Assembly (NCBI GenBank): GCA_964452495.1
Contig: CAYVMC010000001.1
Coordinates: 1-64,000, forward strand
DNA from: CALUTH01 sp964452495
GTDB lineage: Bacteria; Cyanobacteriota; Vampirovibrionia; Gastranaerophilales; Gastranaerophilaceae
Reading direction: 5' to 3'
Length of the DNA: 64,000 nucleotides
In this document: in pieces, positions 17,719 to 25,484 of the stretch
Numbering within the stretch: the first letter of the stretch is position 1
Layout of the letters: every line of letters starts with the position of its first letter
The notes under the pieces: model-generated
What the model saw: only the letters and a program-made list of their open reading frames with translations
Databases searched by the model: none
Told to the model about the DNA's origin: nothing
Translations under genes and position numbers: made by a program

Positions 17719-17750
17719 GCGGGGGCAGCTGATTTATCAGCTGCCCCCGC
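17719..17750. terminator. Long perfect hairpin between convergent genes
   Basis: A 15-bp perfect stem beginning GCGGGGGCAGCTGAT with a 2-nt loop. The T-run after it is weak, so termination may be imperfect; it lies between convergent genes and could serve both. Confidence 0.75.
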
Positions 17751-17766
17751 ATTTAGTATACTTTCT

Positions 17767-18444
17767 TTAATCGATATCCATGTATTTTAAGTCATTCGAA
17801 ACAACAAAATCAGCCGTAACAGATGACTTAATATCATCTATATTAAACATCGGATTAATTTCTGTTAGAATTAAACCTTCCGGAGTTACATCAAAAACAC
17901 ACCTTTCTGTAATGATTAAATCGACCTCTCTGTACGCGGTAAGCGGCAGAGTACACTTCTTAACGATTTTAACCTCACCTTTGTTCGTATGCTCCATAGC
18001 AACAATTACACGTTTTGAACCTATTACCAAATCCATGGCTCCACCCATTCCCGGTACAAATTTGTTTGGAATAAGCCAACTTGCAATACTTCCTTCTTCA
18101 TCAACCTGCAAAGCACCCAGGACCGTTGCATCAATATGCCCGCCACGCATCATTGAAAGTGCAGTTGCTGCATCATAAAAACATGCACCTTTTTTCGCTT
18201 CTACACAAATACCTCCGGCATTTGTAACACGCCTATCCATATTTTCGCCTGTGGTATTTTTCCCAACTCCTAGCAATCCGTTTTCTGATTGAAATATTAC
18301 ATGCTGCTCTTCAGGGATATAGTTTGCAACTTCTGTAGGTAAACCTATTCCTAGTGTAACTACGTCACCGCTTTTAAATTCCTTTGCCGCTCTTCTGGCA
18401 ATAATTTCTCTTGTTTTTTCCTTTGAAAGAAGAGTCAATTCCAT
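17767..18444 (-). CDS. CoA-transferase subunit B (acetate/acetoacetate type)
   Basis: Beta subunit of a family I (3-oxoacid) CoA-transferase, 225 aa. The catalytic glutamate is in SENGLLG near residue 53, followed by GGHIDATVLGALQVDEEG and the GMGGAMDLV segment of the family. It transfers CoA between acyl-CoA and acetate, acetoacetate or butyrate. It lies 10 bp downstream of subunit A. In a gut fermenter this would link short-chain fatty acid use or production to energy metabolism; substrate specificity is not readable. Confidence 0.93.
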   Translation of the reverse strand: MELTLLSKEKTREIIARRAAKEFKSGDVVTLGIGLPTEVANYIPEEQHVIFQSENGLLGVGKNTTGENMDRRVTNAGGICVEAKKGACFYDAATALSMMRGGHIDATVLGALQVDEEGSIASWLIPNKFVPGMGGAMDLVIGSKRVIVAMEHTNKGEVKIVKKCTLPLTAYREVDLIITERCVFDVTPEGLILTEINPMFNIDDIKSSVTADFVVSNDLKYMDID

Positions 18445-18454
18445 TTGTACTCCT

Positions 18455-19126
18455 TTATACTGCTGCTAAATCAGCATTATCTTTTTCCCGCTCAACTATA
18501 CAGTCAATAAATATACCGGGGATAACAACTTCATTAGGGTCTATTTCATCGACAATTTCATCTGCTTGAACAATAACAGTATCTGCGGCTGTAGCCATAA
18601 CCGTGTTCATATTCCTTGTTGTACCATAATATGATACGTTTCCAAAACGGTCTACTTTTGTGCCGTAGATTAAAGCATAATCAGCTCCGAGCGGTTTTTC
18701 AAATATATATTTTTTGCCATCAACTTCCATAGTTTTTTTACCATTTTCAACAATTGTTCCGACCCCCGTAGGAGCAAGAACCCCACCAAGACCTGCGCCT
18801 TTTGCCCTGATACGTTCAACCAGAGTTCCCATAGGGGTGAGTTCAACATCTATTTCTCCTTGATTCATCTGGCGTCCGGTTTCGGGATTTGTACCAATGT
18901 GTGTTGTAACAAGTTTTTTTATTTGTTTATTTACAATAAGTTTTCCTTTATCTGCATTCGGATATGATGTATCATTACAAATCATTGTAAGATTTTTTGT
19001 ATTTTGTTCCACGAGTGCATCAATAAGCTTATCAGGTACACCACAGCTTAGAAATCCGCCGACCATGATACTAGAGCCGTCTTTAATTCCTTTAACTGCT
19101 TCCTTTGCAGAAATTACCTTCTTCAT
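18455..19126 (-). CDS. CoA-transferase subunit A (acetate/acetoacetate type)
   Basis: Alpha subunit, 223 aa, with the CoA-binding pattern VGGFLSCGVPDKLIDAL near residues 22-38, the NPETGRQMNQGEIDVELTP block, and GADYALIYGTKVDRFGNV. First gene of a two-gene unit with subunit B. A ribosome-binding site (GGGGGA) lies directly upstream on the minus strand. Confidence 0.93.
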   Translation of the reverse strand: MKKVISAKEAVKGIKDGSSIMVGGFLSCGVPDKLIDALVEQNTKNLTMICNDTSYPNADKGKLIVNKQIKKLVTTHIGTNPETGRQMNQGEIDVELTPMGTLVERIRAKGAGLGGVLAPTGVGTIVENGKKTMEVDGKKYIFEKPLGADYALIYGTKVDRFGNVSYYGTTRNMNTVMATAADTVIVQADEIVDEIDPNEVVIPGIFIDCIVEREKDNADLAAV

Positions 19127-19194
19127 TTGTCCCCCCTTAACTTAATTGTAACACGAATATAGGGATATTGAAAATAGAATATGTAAATAAATGT

Positions 19195-19230
19195 AAAAGA
19201 GACATCAACTACTAAGCCGATGTCTCTTTT
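19195..19230 (-). terminator. Intrinsic terminator after ycf23
   Basis: AAAAGAGACATC (19195-19206) pairs with GATGTCTCTTTT (19219-19230). On the minus strand the stem is followed by a T-run, placed 16 bp after the Ycf23 stop. Confidence 0.8.
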
Positions 19231-19245
19231 GTTTGAGTTAAAAAG

Positions 19246-20004
19246 TTATACTAATTCAACAACTTTAGATGTATTTCTATCAGCAATTTCCATAAGACTC
19301 TTGATAACTGCAATCATTCCGATTTCGGAAGAAAGCTTGTTAATGCAGGAACCGCAGCCTATAGCAGATGCTCCTGATGCAAATGCTAAAGGAGCAGTTG
19401 TCGGGTTGATACCGGTTGCTGTCATAACAGGGATATCAACATTTCTTACAAGTTCCATAGTGTTAGCAAGAGTAAGTTCAGCTCTTTCGATAAGACCTCT
19501 TACACCGTTTGAGGGTTCTTCATTGGAGAAATGTCCTTCTGTTTGGATAAGGTCGATACCTAAAGATTCCAGTTCTCTTGCAAGAGAGATTTGTTCGTTA
19601 ATATCAATGCTGCCCGGAATTGTTACACAGAAGAATACATCTTCTTTGTTGATGAGGCTTAAAGTTTGTTTTGTCAAGCTAAGAACTTCTTGAGCAGAGA
19701 AAGATTGACCTTTTGCATAAAGTGCATCAAAGTTACCTAGTTCAATAGCATCAGCACCAAGATTTATTGCATTTGCGAGTTCTTCGGGGTTAACAGAAGA
19801 AACAAAAATCGGTAAATCTGTCATTTCACGTGTCATTTTTATGATATCAGCGTCTGCACAAATATCAACAGCAGTTGCACCTGCCTGAGAAGCAGATGCT
19901 ACAACTCTTTTTACAGAGTCTTTATCAAAGTTATTTATACCGGCAATAACTTTTACTGCTCTCTTTTCCATTAATGCTCTTTTAAAGTTTTCAATTCTTG
20001 TCAT
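19246..20004 (-). CDS. ycf23: Ycf23 / DUF561 TIM-barrel protein
   Basis: A 252-aa protein matching the Ycf23 family known from cyanobacteria and red-algal/plastid genomes, with a predicted TIM-barrel of unknown function. Characteristic stretches are KVIAGINNFD near residue 18, AGATAVDICAD near 40, LPIFVSSVNPEEL near 62, GADAIELGNFDALYAKG near 80, LGIDLIQTEGHFS near 140 and VMTATGINPTTAPLA near 185. The ATG at 20004 has GGAGAG upstream; the longer frame adds non-conserved residues. It is monocistronic with its own promoter and terminator. A role in nitrogen or metabolic regulation has been suggested for plastid homologues but is unproven. Confidence 0.85.
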   Translation of the reverse strand: MTRIENFKRALMEKRAVKVIAGINNFDKDSVKRVVASASQAGATAVDICADADIIKMTREMTDLPIFVSSVNPEELANAINLGADAIELGNFDALYAKGQSFSAQEVLSLTKQTLSLINKEDVFFCVTIPGSIDINEQISLARELESLGIDLIQTEGHFSNEEPSNGVRGLIERAELTLANTMELVRNVDIPVMTATGINPTTAPLAFASGASAIGCGSCINKLSSEIGMIAVIKSLMEIADRNTSKVVELV

Positions 20005-20052
20005 AATGTACTCTCCTATCTCAATGTAAATATGTACTATGAATTCTTTTCT

Positions 20053-20081
20053 ATTATATATTAGAACTTTAATCCTTGCAA
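20053..20081 (-). promoter_or_regulatory. Promoter of ycf23
   Basis: Minus-strand TTGCAA (20076-20081), 17-nt spacer, perfect TATAAT (20053-20058). Confidence 0.7.
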
Positions 20082-20156
20082 GACACACCACGGATAAAAA
20101 ACAATTGTGTATAGCCTAAAGCGGCGGATGGTGTGATTATTATGACGGTGATTGAA

Positions 20157-20840
20157 ATGAAGAAAAAAGTACTAACCTGTTTTGCATTATTATTTTTAAC
20201 TCTTCCGGTATTCTCATACGACCGTGAAGAATTGATTAATATAAATGTATATGAAAGAATAAACCCAGCAATAGTATCAATTGATACCCAGATAAAATAT
20301 GGATTATCCTGCGGAACCGGATGCGTAGTATCAAACGACGGTGTAATTCTAACAAGCTCTCATGTTATAGAAGATGGCAAAGATATAACGGTTACAATTT
20401 ACAACGGGAAAACCTATAAGGCAGATGTTATAAAGAAAGTTGGTCGTAATAATGACTTAGCATTATTGAAAATAAAAACCGATACCCCAATGCAAACAGT
20501 CACTCTAGGAGATTCCGAACAGCTTAAGGTAGGACAAAAAGTTCTGGCAATTGGTAATCCGTTTGGATTTAACGGAACTCTTACACAGGGAATTATATCA
20601 AGGATTGATTACTCTAAAAATAAAATTCAAACTGATGCCGCAATTAACCCCGGTTCTTCAGGAGGGCCGCTGTTGAATACTAATGGTGAGGTTATAGGTA
20701 TAAACCAGTCAATTTATAACCCTGATAATAATATTTCAAATATTGGTATTGGGTTTGCAATTCCGGTTAATGTAGTAAAAGAGTTTTTAAAAAGTACCAA
20801 ACTTGCAATCGGAGATAACAATAACACTATAGTTCCGTAA
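20157..20840 (+). CDS. Secreted trypsin-like serine protease (HtrA type, no PDZ)
   Basis: Periplasmic or secreted S1C-like endopeptidase, 227 aa. Signal peptide MKKKVLTCFALLFLTLPVFS at the start. The catalytic triad is visible: His in TSSHVIED, Asp in NNDLALLKI, Ser in NPGSSGGPLL. The chain ends soon after the protease domain (GFAIPVNVVKEFL), so the PDZ domains of DegP/HtrA are missing. The ATG at 20157 starts the signal peptide; a GTG at 20133 and an ATG at 20142 are alternatives. Probably an envelope quality-control protease. Confidence 0.9.
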   Translation: MKKKVLTCFALLFLTLPVFSYDREELININVYERINPAIVSIDTQIKYGLSCGTGCVVSNDGVILTSSHVIEDGKDITVTIYNGKTYKADVIKKVGRNNDLALLKIKTDTPMQTVTLGDSEQLKVGQKVLAIGNPFGFNGTLTQGIISRIDYSKNKIQTDAAINPGSSGGPLLNTNGEVIGINQSIYNPDNNISNIGIGFAIPVNVVKEFLKSTKLAIGDNNNTIVP

Positions 20841-20880
20841 GATTACCGGAGACTTTATTTATCAGGGATGGATATATCCA

Positions 20881-20909
20881 GTGACAGTTTTTTTTAATTG
20901 TGCTAAAAT
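20881..20909 (+). promoter_or_regulatory. Promoter of rarA (leaderless layout)
   Basis: GTGACA (20881-20886), 17-nt spacer, extended TGC-TAAAAT with the -10 at 20904-20909. The ATG at 20916 is 6 nt further, so the transcript should begin at the start codon. Confidence 0.6.
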
Positions 20910-20915
20910 TCAGTT

Positions 20916-22142
20916 ATGGACTTATTTACACAGTTGGAAAATAGTAACAAGCAAACACCTCTTGCAGAGATTATGCGTCCTAAGAATTTGGATGAGTTTT
21001 TAGGTCAATCTAATGTTGTTGCTCCAAACTCTCCATTATTAAACCTTATAAAATCACAAAGGTTGTTCTCTCTTATATTGTGGGGAACTCCGGGTTGCGG
21101 CAAAACGACACTTGCGCGGCTGATTGCCAGTAATGTACAGGCACAGTTTATAGAATTATCTGCAGTTTCATCAGGGATAAAAGATATAAAAGAAACTGTT
21201 GACTCTGCAAAACAAGGCTTAAGAGCCGGACAAAAAACTATACTATTCATTGATGAAATACATAGGTACTCAAAAACCCAGCAGGATGTTCTTCTGCCCT
21301 ATCTTGAGGATGGTACTTTATTCTTGATTGGCTCAACAACAGAAAATCCATCCTTTCAGGTTGTTCCGGCTCTTTTGTCAAGAGTGCAAGTGGTTCGGCT
21401 CAATCCTATTAACGATGAATCTATGGAAAAAATAATAGACAAAGGTTTTGCATATCTGGAAAAAAATTATCAAACACTCCAGTACGATGAGGACGTAAAA
21501 AAGTTTATTATAATGCATGCAAGAGGAGATGCACGCTGTGCTCTTAATATGATTGAGAATGCTTATTTTGCAAGCGGATATTCGAATGGTACTAGAATTT
21601 TAACGGTGGAAATCCTTGAGAATATAACGCAGAAACACAACACAAGATATTCAAGGCAGGAACATTATGATTGTGCAAGTGCTTTTCAAAAGAGTTTGAG
21701 AGGTTCGGATCCGGATGCGGCTATATATTATCTAGCAAAGATGATTGAGGCCGGTGAAGACCCGAGGTTTATTGCAAGGCGACTGATAGTGTGTGCAGCA
21801 GAGGATGTTGGTAATGCTGACCCTATGGCATTGAATATAGCACTGAATGCTCATAAGGCTGCGGAAATTCTGGGGTTCCCAGAAGCGAGAATCCCTCTTG
21901 CGCAGGCGGTAATTTATGTTGCGAAAGCCCCTAAATCTAATCAGTCAATTATGGCAATTGATTCTGCACTAAATGATGTCCAATCGGGTAAAGATTACCC
22001 TCCTCCAATGCATTTAAGAGATTCACATTATAAAGATGCTGCAAAATACGGCTTCGGAAAAGGATATATTTATACCCACGCAGCACCCAATATTGAACAA
22101 CAATTTATGCCTGATGAACTTGTGGGCAGGAAGTACCTCTAA
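20916..22142 (+). CDS. rarA: Replication-associated recombination protein A
   Basis: AAA+ ATPase (RarA/MgsA, WRNIP1 family), 408 aa, acting at stalled replication forks. N-terminal PLAEIMRPKNLDEFLGQ is family-typical. Walker A is GTPGCGKTT near residue 58, Walker B is LFIDEIHR near 110, sensor 1 is GSTTENPSF, and the C-terminal MgsA region includes the GEDPRFIARRL and APKSN blocks. Full length. Its stop overlaps that of the convergent M16 gene by a few bases. Confidence 0.96.
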   Translation: MDLFTQLENSNKQTPLAEIMRPKNLDEFLGQSNVVAPNSPLLNLIKSQRLFSLILWGTPGCGKTTLARLIASNVQAQFIELSAVSSGIKDIKETVDSAKQGLRAGQKTILFIDEIHRYSKTQQDVLLPYLEDGTLFLIGSTTENPSFQVVPALLSRVQVVRLNPINDESMEKIIDKGFAYLEKNYQTLQYDEDVKKFIIMHARGDARCALNMIENAYFASGYSNGTRILTVEILENITQKHNTRYSRQEHYDCASAFQKSLRGSDPDAAIYYLAKMIEAGEDPRFIARRLIVCAAEDVGNADPMALNIALNAHKAAEILGFPEARIPLAQAVIYVAKAPKSNQSIMAIDSALNDVQSGKDYPPPMHLRDSHYKDAAKYGFGKGYIYTHAAPNIEQQFMPDELVGRKYL

Positions 22143-23347
22143 GGTCTTATTATCGCAATAACATACTTATTGTTTAAATACTCATCAGCAACTCGCATAA
22201 TCATTTGTGGCGTAACAACTTTTATTCGTTCAATCAGTTTTTGTTGAAAATCAAATCCGAGCCCTAGTATTGCATAATGTGCAAATAGGTTTGCCTGTTG
22301 GGAGTTTGTTTCTGTTATAAATTGTTGGCGTCCAAAAATGTTATTTTTTGCGCATTCCAACTCAGATGATGATACCGGAATAGTTTTTATTCTATTAATC
22401 TCTTCAATAAATCCGTTTAATGAGACTTCAACATTTTTGGGTTCTGTTCCAATATAAATATGAAAGAGCGCACTTTTTGCAAAAGAGCGGTAGGCACTCC
22501 TTACTGTGTAAGCTAATCCTTTTTTATCTCTGAGTTCAAGGAATAACCTTGATGATAATCCGCTGGCTCCAAGTATTGTGTTCATAACTGCAATCGCAGG
22601 GTATTCGGGAGAGTTTACTGTTGGAACAAGCCACCCCTGAAATATTTGTGCCTGCTGTGCGTCTGATTTATTTATTTCTGTAATTTTTTGTTCATCCAGT
22701 GAATAGACAGGAATTTCATTCTGTTGAATATCAGAGTTTGGAATATCTGCAAGGGTTGAGTTAAGTATGTTGATAAGTTCAGTTTCATCAATATCCCCAA
22801 CTACAGAAATTATTTTTTTACCATGATTTAGTATATCATTATATGCCTGGATTATGTCATTTTTTGTAACTCTGTCAATATTTTCAAGGATACGTGTATA
22901 TGTATTACCGTACATGTGACCGGAGTATATTGTTTTTATAAATTCATCAGAAACTTTTGCTTTATTTGAATCAAGTTCTGCAGCATATTCACCTTTGAGT
23001 TTAATAAGTTCTTTGTTAAATTCCTCGAATGTAGAATTTTTAGCAACCTCATTAAGAATTTCCAGTGCTAACAGAAAATCCTCATTTAGACACACAAACC
23101 TAAAACTTAAATAATCCTGTTTCATTTCAACAGAAAATTCGATTGCATTTTCATCAAGAATATTAGCAAGCTCTTCAGCGCTGTATTTGCTTGTGCCTTG
23201 TTGCAGCAGACGACACATAAGTGAATAAGTTCCTGGAATGTGTTCTTCTTTGTTGATTGCAATGTTAAAAGCCAGAGCAATCCTCGGTGTATCCGGATTA
23301 TTTTTAAATCCTGTTAAAATTCCATTTTTTAATTCAATTTCTCTCAT
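22139..23347 (-). CDS. M16-family peptidase homologue lacking the zinc motif
   Basis: Pitrilysin/processing-peptidase-like protein, 402 aa. The fold is recognised by GTYSLMCRLLQQGT aligning with the G-x-x-H-x-x-E-H-x-x-F-K-G-T block, by SVVGDIDE, and by the C-terminal NTILGASGLSSRLFLELRDKKGLAYTV signature. In the HxxEH motif both His and the Glu are replaced (S42, C45, R46), so it cannot bind zinc in the usual way. M16B proteins often work as active/inactive pairs; no active partner is adjacent. The ATG at 23347 fits the leaderless promoter. Confidence 0.9.
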   Translation of the reverse strand: MREIELKNGILTGFKNNPDTPRIALAFNIAINKEEHIPGTYSLMCRLLQQGTSKYSAEELANILDENAIEFSVEMKQDYLSFRFVCLNEDFLLALEILNEVAKNSTFEEFNKELIKLKGEYAAELDSNKAKVSDEFIKTIYSGHMYGNTYTRILENIDRVTKNDIIQAYNDILNHGKKIISVVGDIDETELINILNSTLADIPNSDIQQNEIPVYSLDEQKITEINKSDAQQAQIFQGWLVPTVNSPEYPAIAVMNTILGASGLSSRLFLELRDKKGLAYTVRSAYRSFAKSALFHIYIGTEPKNVEVSLNGFIEEINRIKTIPVSSSELECAKNNIFGRQQFITETNSQQANLFAHYAILGLGFDFQQKLIERIKVVTPQMIMRVADEYLNNKYVIAIIRP

Positions 23348-23353
23348 ACGGTG

Positions 23354-23382
23354 ATTATTGCACAAATTGTATAATATATCAA
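23354..23382 (-). promoter_or_regulatory. Promoter of the M16 gene (leaderless layout)
   Basis: Minus-strand TTGATA (23377-23382), 17-nt spacer, extended TGC-AATAAT with the -10 at 23354-23359. The ATG at 23347 follows after 6 nt. Confidence 0.55.
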
Positions 23383-23764
23383 TTAAATAATTTTAAACAG
23401 TATGACGTATTTGATAGTAATAATAATTTTGGGAAGTTTGAAGATTAAGAATTGTATTTGTTTGTGTTTTTGAAAAAAGTTACGGTGGGCGGTATTTCAT
23501 ATAGCGGTAATATTAAAGGTACGATGTATCAGGCATGCTGTAAAGTTGTGTTACTGGTATAAAAATCACTTATACTACTAATTATTATAAATATTTAAGA
23601 AGGGCTTATTATTTGGAATTGTAAAATTTTTTTCAAAGCACAATTTTATTGAAAATTAAACTATAATTCTTATTGTATATTGTTTTGGGGAGCTTTTACT
23701 TATGAAGGATATATAAAAGCCCCACTGTTTGTATAGAATAATGAATGATTAGGTTTTAGGCATT
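23383..23764. other. Intergenic region without a clear gene
   Basis: About 380 bp. Short frames such as KKVTVGGISYSGNIKG (near 23475-23525) are interrupted by stops and may be remnants, but no family is recognised. The stretch contains GGGG-AGCTTTTA (from 23687) complementary to TAAAAGCCCC (to 23723), and the inverted repeat listed separately. Confidence 0.4.
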
Positions 23765-23770
23765 CTATAC
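23731..23770. repeat. Inverted repeat at the 3' end of ilvB
   Basis: GTATAGAAT (23731-23739) and ATTCTATAC (23762-23770) form a perfect 9-bp inverted repeat with a 22-nt loop overlapping the ilvB stop codon. No T-run, so it may stabilise the 3' end rather than terminate. Confidence 0.45.
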
Positions 23771-25366
23771 TATTTCAAATGCATTTGTAATACAGTCAAC
23801 AACTATAGGTTCCTGTGTCTTAAATACATCGGGCAGCACTGCTTTTAATTCATTTATTGAAGTAATTCTATATCCCTTTATGCCATAAGCTGCAGCCAAT
23901 TTTATAAATTCTGGATTATATAATTTTGATTGGTAATATTGATTATTAAGAAATTTTTCTTGCATTTGTCTAATCATACCAAGGTAACCATTATTCATAA
24001 CAAAAATTTTTACAGGAATTTTATACTCACTTACTGTTGCTAGTTCCTGTATATTCATTTGGAAAGAACCGTCGCCTGTTATGTTAATAATATATGCATC
24101 AGGCATTGCAAAATGTACTCCGCAGGATGCAGGAAGTCCATACCCCATTGTACCCATTCCGCCCGGGGTTAAAAATCTTTTTGGTGCATAAAAATCAAAA
24201 CATTTTGCTGCAAGGATTTGATGCTGGCCAACATCAGTTATAATCACAGGATTTAATCTTTTCGTATAGTTATTAATAGCTTCAAGAACCTCCTGTGTTT
24301 CCATTTTTTCTGAGGAGAAATTTCTTTTATCAATAAGTATATCCTTGTTTACAATAAAATTCTTCGGTGTAATTGTGGACTTAAGAAGCTTGTCAATTAT
24401 AAAACCACAGTCATAGTTGATTTCTTTAACAATGTTTACATTAGTGTATAAGTATGGGGTAATATTTATATTTATAACAGGAATGCCGTTTGCAAATTTG
24501 GACGATTTACAGGTGGTTCTATCGCTAAAGGCAACACCAAAAGCGATAATTAAGTCGGCATCATTCAACACAGAATTTGCATACACTGAACCATTAATGC
24601 CTATCATTCCACAGTAAGAAGGGCAGGCTGTAGATATATTTCCACTTCCCATTAGAGTAGTAACAACAGGAATGTTTGTTTTTATTGCAAGTTCAGATAT
24701 TTTATTGAAGTATTCGCTGACCCCGCCACCGACTATAAGTACAGGATTTCGGGCAGTATTTATAATAGAAACGATTTCTTTAATGTCAACATCGCACAGG
24801 TTCAGTTCATTGTCGGATGTTTCAATTTGGCTTGAAGTTTCATGTTTTGACTCCAGAACTGTACGTGTTAATTGTACAACTACAGGTCCCTTTCGGCCAG
24901 TATTTGCTGTCTTTAGAGCAAAGGTTATTACATCGTATAAATTATCTGATTCTTTAGGTACCAGTACAGCTTTTACAGTGGTCTTTACAATTTCAGGAAA
25001 GTCAACATTTTGAAATACTTTACCACCTATCTCGTTTGCGGCTCCAGCGATAATAACAAGAGGGGTAGAATCAGCGTATGCGTTAGCAATTCCGGTCAAT
25101 GTATTTGTTGCTCCAGGTCCGGAAGTAACAAGAACAACTCCGGGTTTTCCTGAGGTCCTTGCATATCCTTCCGCTGAATGTACACAAGCCTGCTCGTGAC
25201 GGCAGAGGCAATGTGTTATCCCGTCTGCTGCTGCCAATTCATTGTAAAGTGATAATATGCTTGCTCCTGGATAACCAAAAATGTGTGTGACAGAAGAATT
25301 TTTTAAGGCTTCTACAACTAATGTCGCACCTGTTCTGTAAATTTTAGGTTGATTAATTGCTAACAT
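23765..25366 (-). CDS. ilvB: Acetolactate synthase large subunit
   Basis: ThDP-dependent enzyme condensing pyruvate to acetolactate (or with 2-oxobutyrate) for branched-chain amino-acid synthesis, 533 aa, somewhat short for the family. N-terminal FGYPGAS is followed by the catalytic Glu58 in CRHEQACVHSAEGYAR, the GPGATN segment, and a central nucleotide-binding-like domain. The C-terminal ThDP motif is GDGSFQMN to MNNGYLG. PGGMGTMGYGLPA supports acetolactate synthase over other pyruvate-family members. No ilvN regulatory subunit or other ilv gene is adjacent, so an unlinked partner or a catabolic role is possible. Confidence 0.88.
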   Translation of the reverse strand: MLAINQPKIYRTGATLVVEALKNSSVTHIFGYPGASILSLYNELAAADGITHCLCRHEQACVHSAEGYARTSGKPGVVLVTSGPGATNTLTGIANAYADSTPLVIIAGAANEIGGKVFQNVDFPEIVKTTVKAVLVPKESDNLYDVITFALKTANTGRKGPVVVQLTRTVLESKHETSSQIETSDNELNLCDVDIKEIVSIINTARNPVLIVGGGVSEYFNKISELAIKTNIPVVTTLMGSGNISTACPSYCGMIGINGSVYANSVLNDADLIIAFGVAFSDRTTCKSSKFANGIPVININITPYLYTNVNIVKEINYDCGFIIDKLLKSTITPKNFIVNKDILIDKRNFSSEKMETQEVLEAINNYTKRLNPVIITDVGQHQILAAKCFDFYAPKRFLTPGGMGTMGYGLPASCGVHFAMPDAYIINITGDGSFQMNIQELATVSEYKIPVKIFVMNNGYLGMIRQMQEKFLNNQYYQSKLYNPEFIKLAAAYGIKGYRITSINELKAVLPDVFKTQEPIVVDCITNAFEIV

Positions 25367-25376
25367 AACCCCACCA

Positions 25377-25405
25377 AATATAGCAAAATAACGAAAAATT
25401 GTAAA
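25377..25405 (-). promoter_or_regulatory. Promoter of ilvB
   Basis: Minus-strand TTTACA (25400-25405), 17-nt spacer, TATATT (25377-25382). A GGTGGGG site lies within the short leader. Confidence 0.5.
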
Positions 25406-25421
25406 GAATTACTTACTTTTC

Positions 25422-25450
25422 TTGAATAAAAAAAATCAGCATACTATAAT
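25422..25450 (+). promoter_or_regulatory. Promoter of the SLH protein gene
   Basis: TTGAAT (25422-25427), 17-nt spacer, perfect TATAAT (25445-25450), then AGAGG 9 nt before the ATG at 25485. Confidence 0.7.
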
Positions 25451-25484
25451 TATCATGGAATTTTATTTTAAGAGGTATGATTAT

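Noticed and set aside
23470..23600. Possible protein remnant (VGGISYSGNIKG and KITYTTNYYKYLRRAYYLEL fragments)
   Set aside because: The frames are short, in different frames and match no family I can name, so no gene or pseudogene is called.
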